From NCBI RefSeq assembly GCF_004745865.1, contig NZ_SRKZ01000001.1:1302001-1366000 (forward strand): DNA of 64,000 nt, written 5' to 3'. Below the pieces are notes generated by a model, which saw only the letters and a list, made by a program, of their open reading frames with translations, made no database searches and was not told the origin of the DNA. Positions 63,462 to 64,000 of this stretch are shown piece by piece; the stretch's first letter is position 1; each line of letters starts with the position of its first letter. This DNA is from Hymenobacter wooponensis. GTDB lineage: Bacteria > Bacteroidota > Bacteroidia > Cytophagales > Hymenobacteraceae. Both the position numbers and the translations under genes were made by a program.

Positions 63462-64000
63462 TTAATCCACCTTCCCACTGATCCGCCCGTTACCGCCGTA
63501 CACGATTCGCTCACCAGCCAGGGCCACTAGCTCTACTGGCTTCCGCTCGCCGGGCTCAAAGCGCACGGCCGTGCCGGCGGGGATGTTAAGGCGGAAGCCG
63601 CGGGCTGTCTCCCGGTCGAACTCCAGAGCCTCGTTGGTTTCGAAGAACGGGTAGTGGGAGCCGACCTGCACGGGCCGGTCGCCGCGATTGAGGACCTCTA
63701 CAGTTATGGTTTCGCGACCTTCGTTCAGAACCAGTGGCTCCGAGGACAGCAGGTACTCGCCGGGCTCCGAAGTGGTAATTGGTTCGGGGGTAACTGGCCT
63801 AGGAACGCGGGTGAGACCGGAACCATACAGCGCCAGCTCCGGAGAACCCTGCTCGTGGCATATGGGGTAGTGCACGGTAACGAGCTTGGTGCCATCGGGG
63901 AAGGTGCCCTCAATTTGCACCTCCGCCAGCAGCGCCGCTACGCCCGGCAACACATCCTGGTGGCCTAGGATCTGCTTGCCCTTGTTCATGAGCACTGCCA
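63462..64000 (-). CDS. ureAB: Urease gamma-beta fusion UreAB, 5' partial
   Basis: The frame runs off the right edge, so the N-terminal ~60 or more residues of the gamma part are missing. The visible gamma end is [20 protein letters not shown], followed directly by a beta subunit: [54 protein letters not shown] and the terminal [11 protein letters not shown]. No stop or start lies between, so gamma and beta are one polypeptide, as in Helicobacter-type ureases. The linker ([20 protein letters not shown]) is about 35 residues. Confidence 0.95.
   Translation of the reverse strand, partial: AVLMNKGKQILGHQDVLPGVAALLAEVQIEGTFPDGTKLVTVHYPICHEQGSPELALYGSGLTRVPRPVTPEPITTSEPGEYLLSSEPLVLNEGRETITVEVLNRGDRPVQVGSHYPFFETNEALEFDRETARGFRLNIPAGTAVRFEPGERKPVELVALAGERIVYGGNGRISGKVD

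Overview
The window looks like chromosomal DNA from a Bacteroidota bacterium of the Hymenobacter type (family Hymenobacteraceae). Evidence: high G+C for the phylum, type IX secretion (T9SS) C-terminal sorting domains on two secreted proteins, an Oar-like TonB-dependent receptor with a carboxypeptidase-regulatory N-terminus, promoter-like TAnnTTTG boxes and no Shine-Dalgarno sequences, and many Bacteroidota families (DUF4153, DUF3891, DUF2243, fungalysin M36, S9 peptidases). The genus is inferred from general resemblance, not from a marker gene. No rRNA, tRNA, CRISPR array, transposase, integrase or phage gene was recognised.

Layout. 0-13 kb: a secreted serine hydrolase cut by the left edge, a pirin/nitroreductase/pirin set, a large S9 peptidase, a glycine-zipper protein, arsenite methyltransferase, a 2-hydroxyacid dehydrogenase, a Gre-type factor, a Nudix gene broken by an in-frame stop, and two DUF72 paralogues around a DUF2243 membrane gene. 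13-20 kb: a periplasmic aldehyde/xanthine oxidoreductase operon (2Fe-2S, FAD and two tandem molybdopterin subunits). 20-29 kb: an esterase, a HipA-like kinase with DUF3037, PfkB, an SDR, DUF3891, and a cupin/Crp/AhpD-like set. 29-36 kb: a B3-type metallo-beta-lactamase-like protein, DUF4153, a tandem pair of small membrane proteins and three coupled unknown genes. 36-45 kb: ClpB, four tandem related small exported proteins of no known family, and a T9SS-exported M36 metallopeptidase. 45-56 kb: HupE/UreJ-like protein, M1 aminopeptidase, HEAT-like protein, TonB-dependent receptor, PH-domain protein, lipoprotein, and a second S9 peptidase. 56-64 kb: a split urease locus with ureD on the plus strand and ureAB(fused)-ureC-ureF-ureG on the minus strand, cut by the right edge.

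Together the genes suggest a free-living heterotroph that digests exogenous protein (two S9, one M36, one M1 peptidase plus a TonB receptor), uses urea nitrogen, and handles aldehyde, arsenic and oxidative stress.

The most unusual non-genic signals are: a very frequent heptamer GGCCTAG/CTAGGCC; several families of long imperfect inverted repeats, some placed inside operons; a 36-bp perfect palindrome forming the shared 3' end of two convergent genes; and one palindromic operator-like element present upstream of two separate genes. The strongest candidate for an undescribed protein system is the four-gene exported paralogue cluster at 39.1-41.4 kb.
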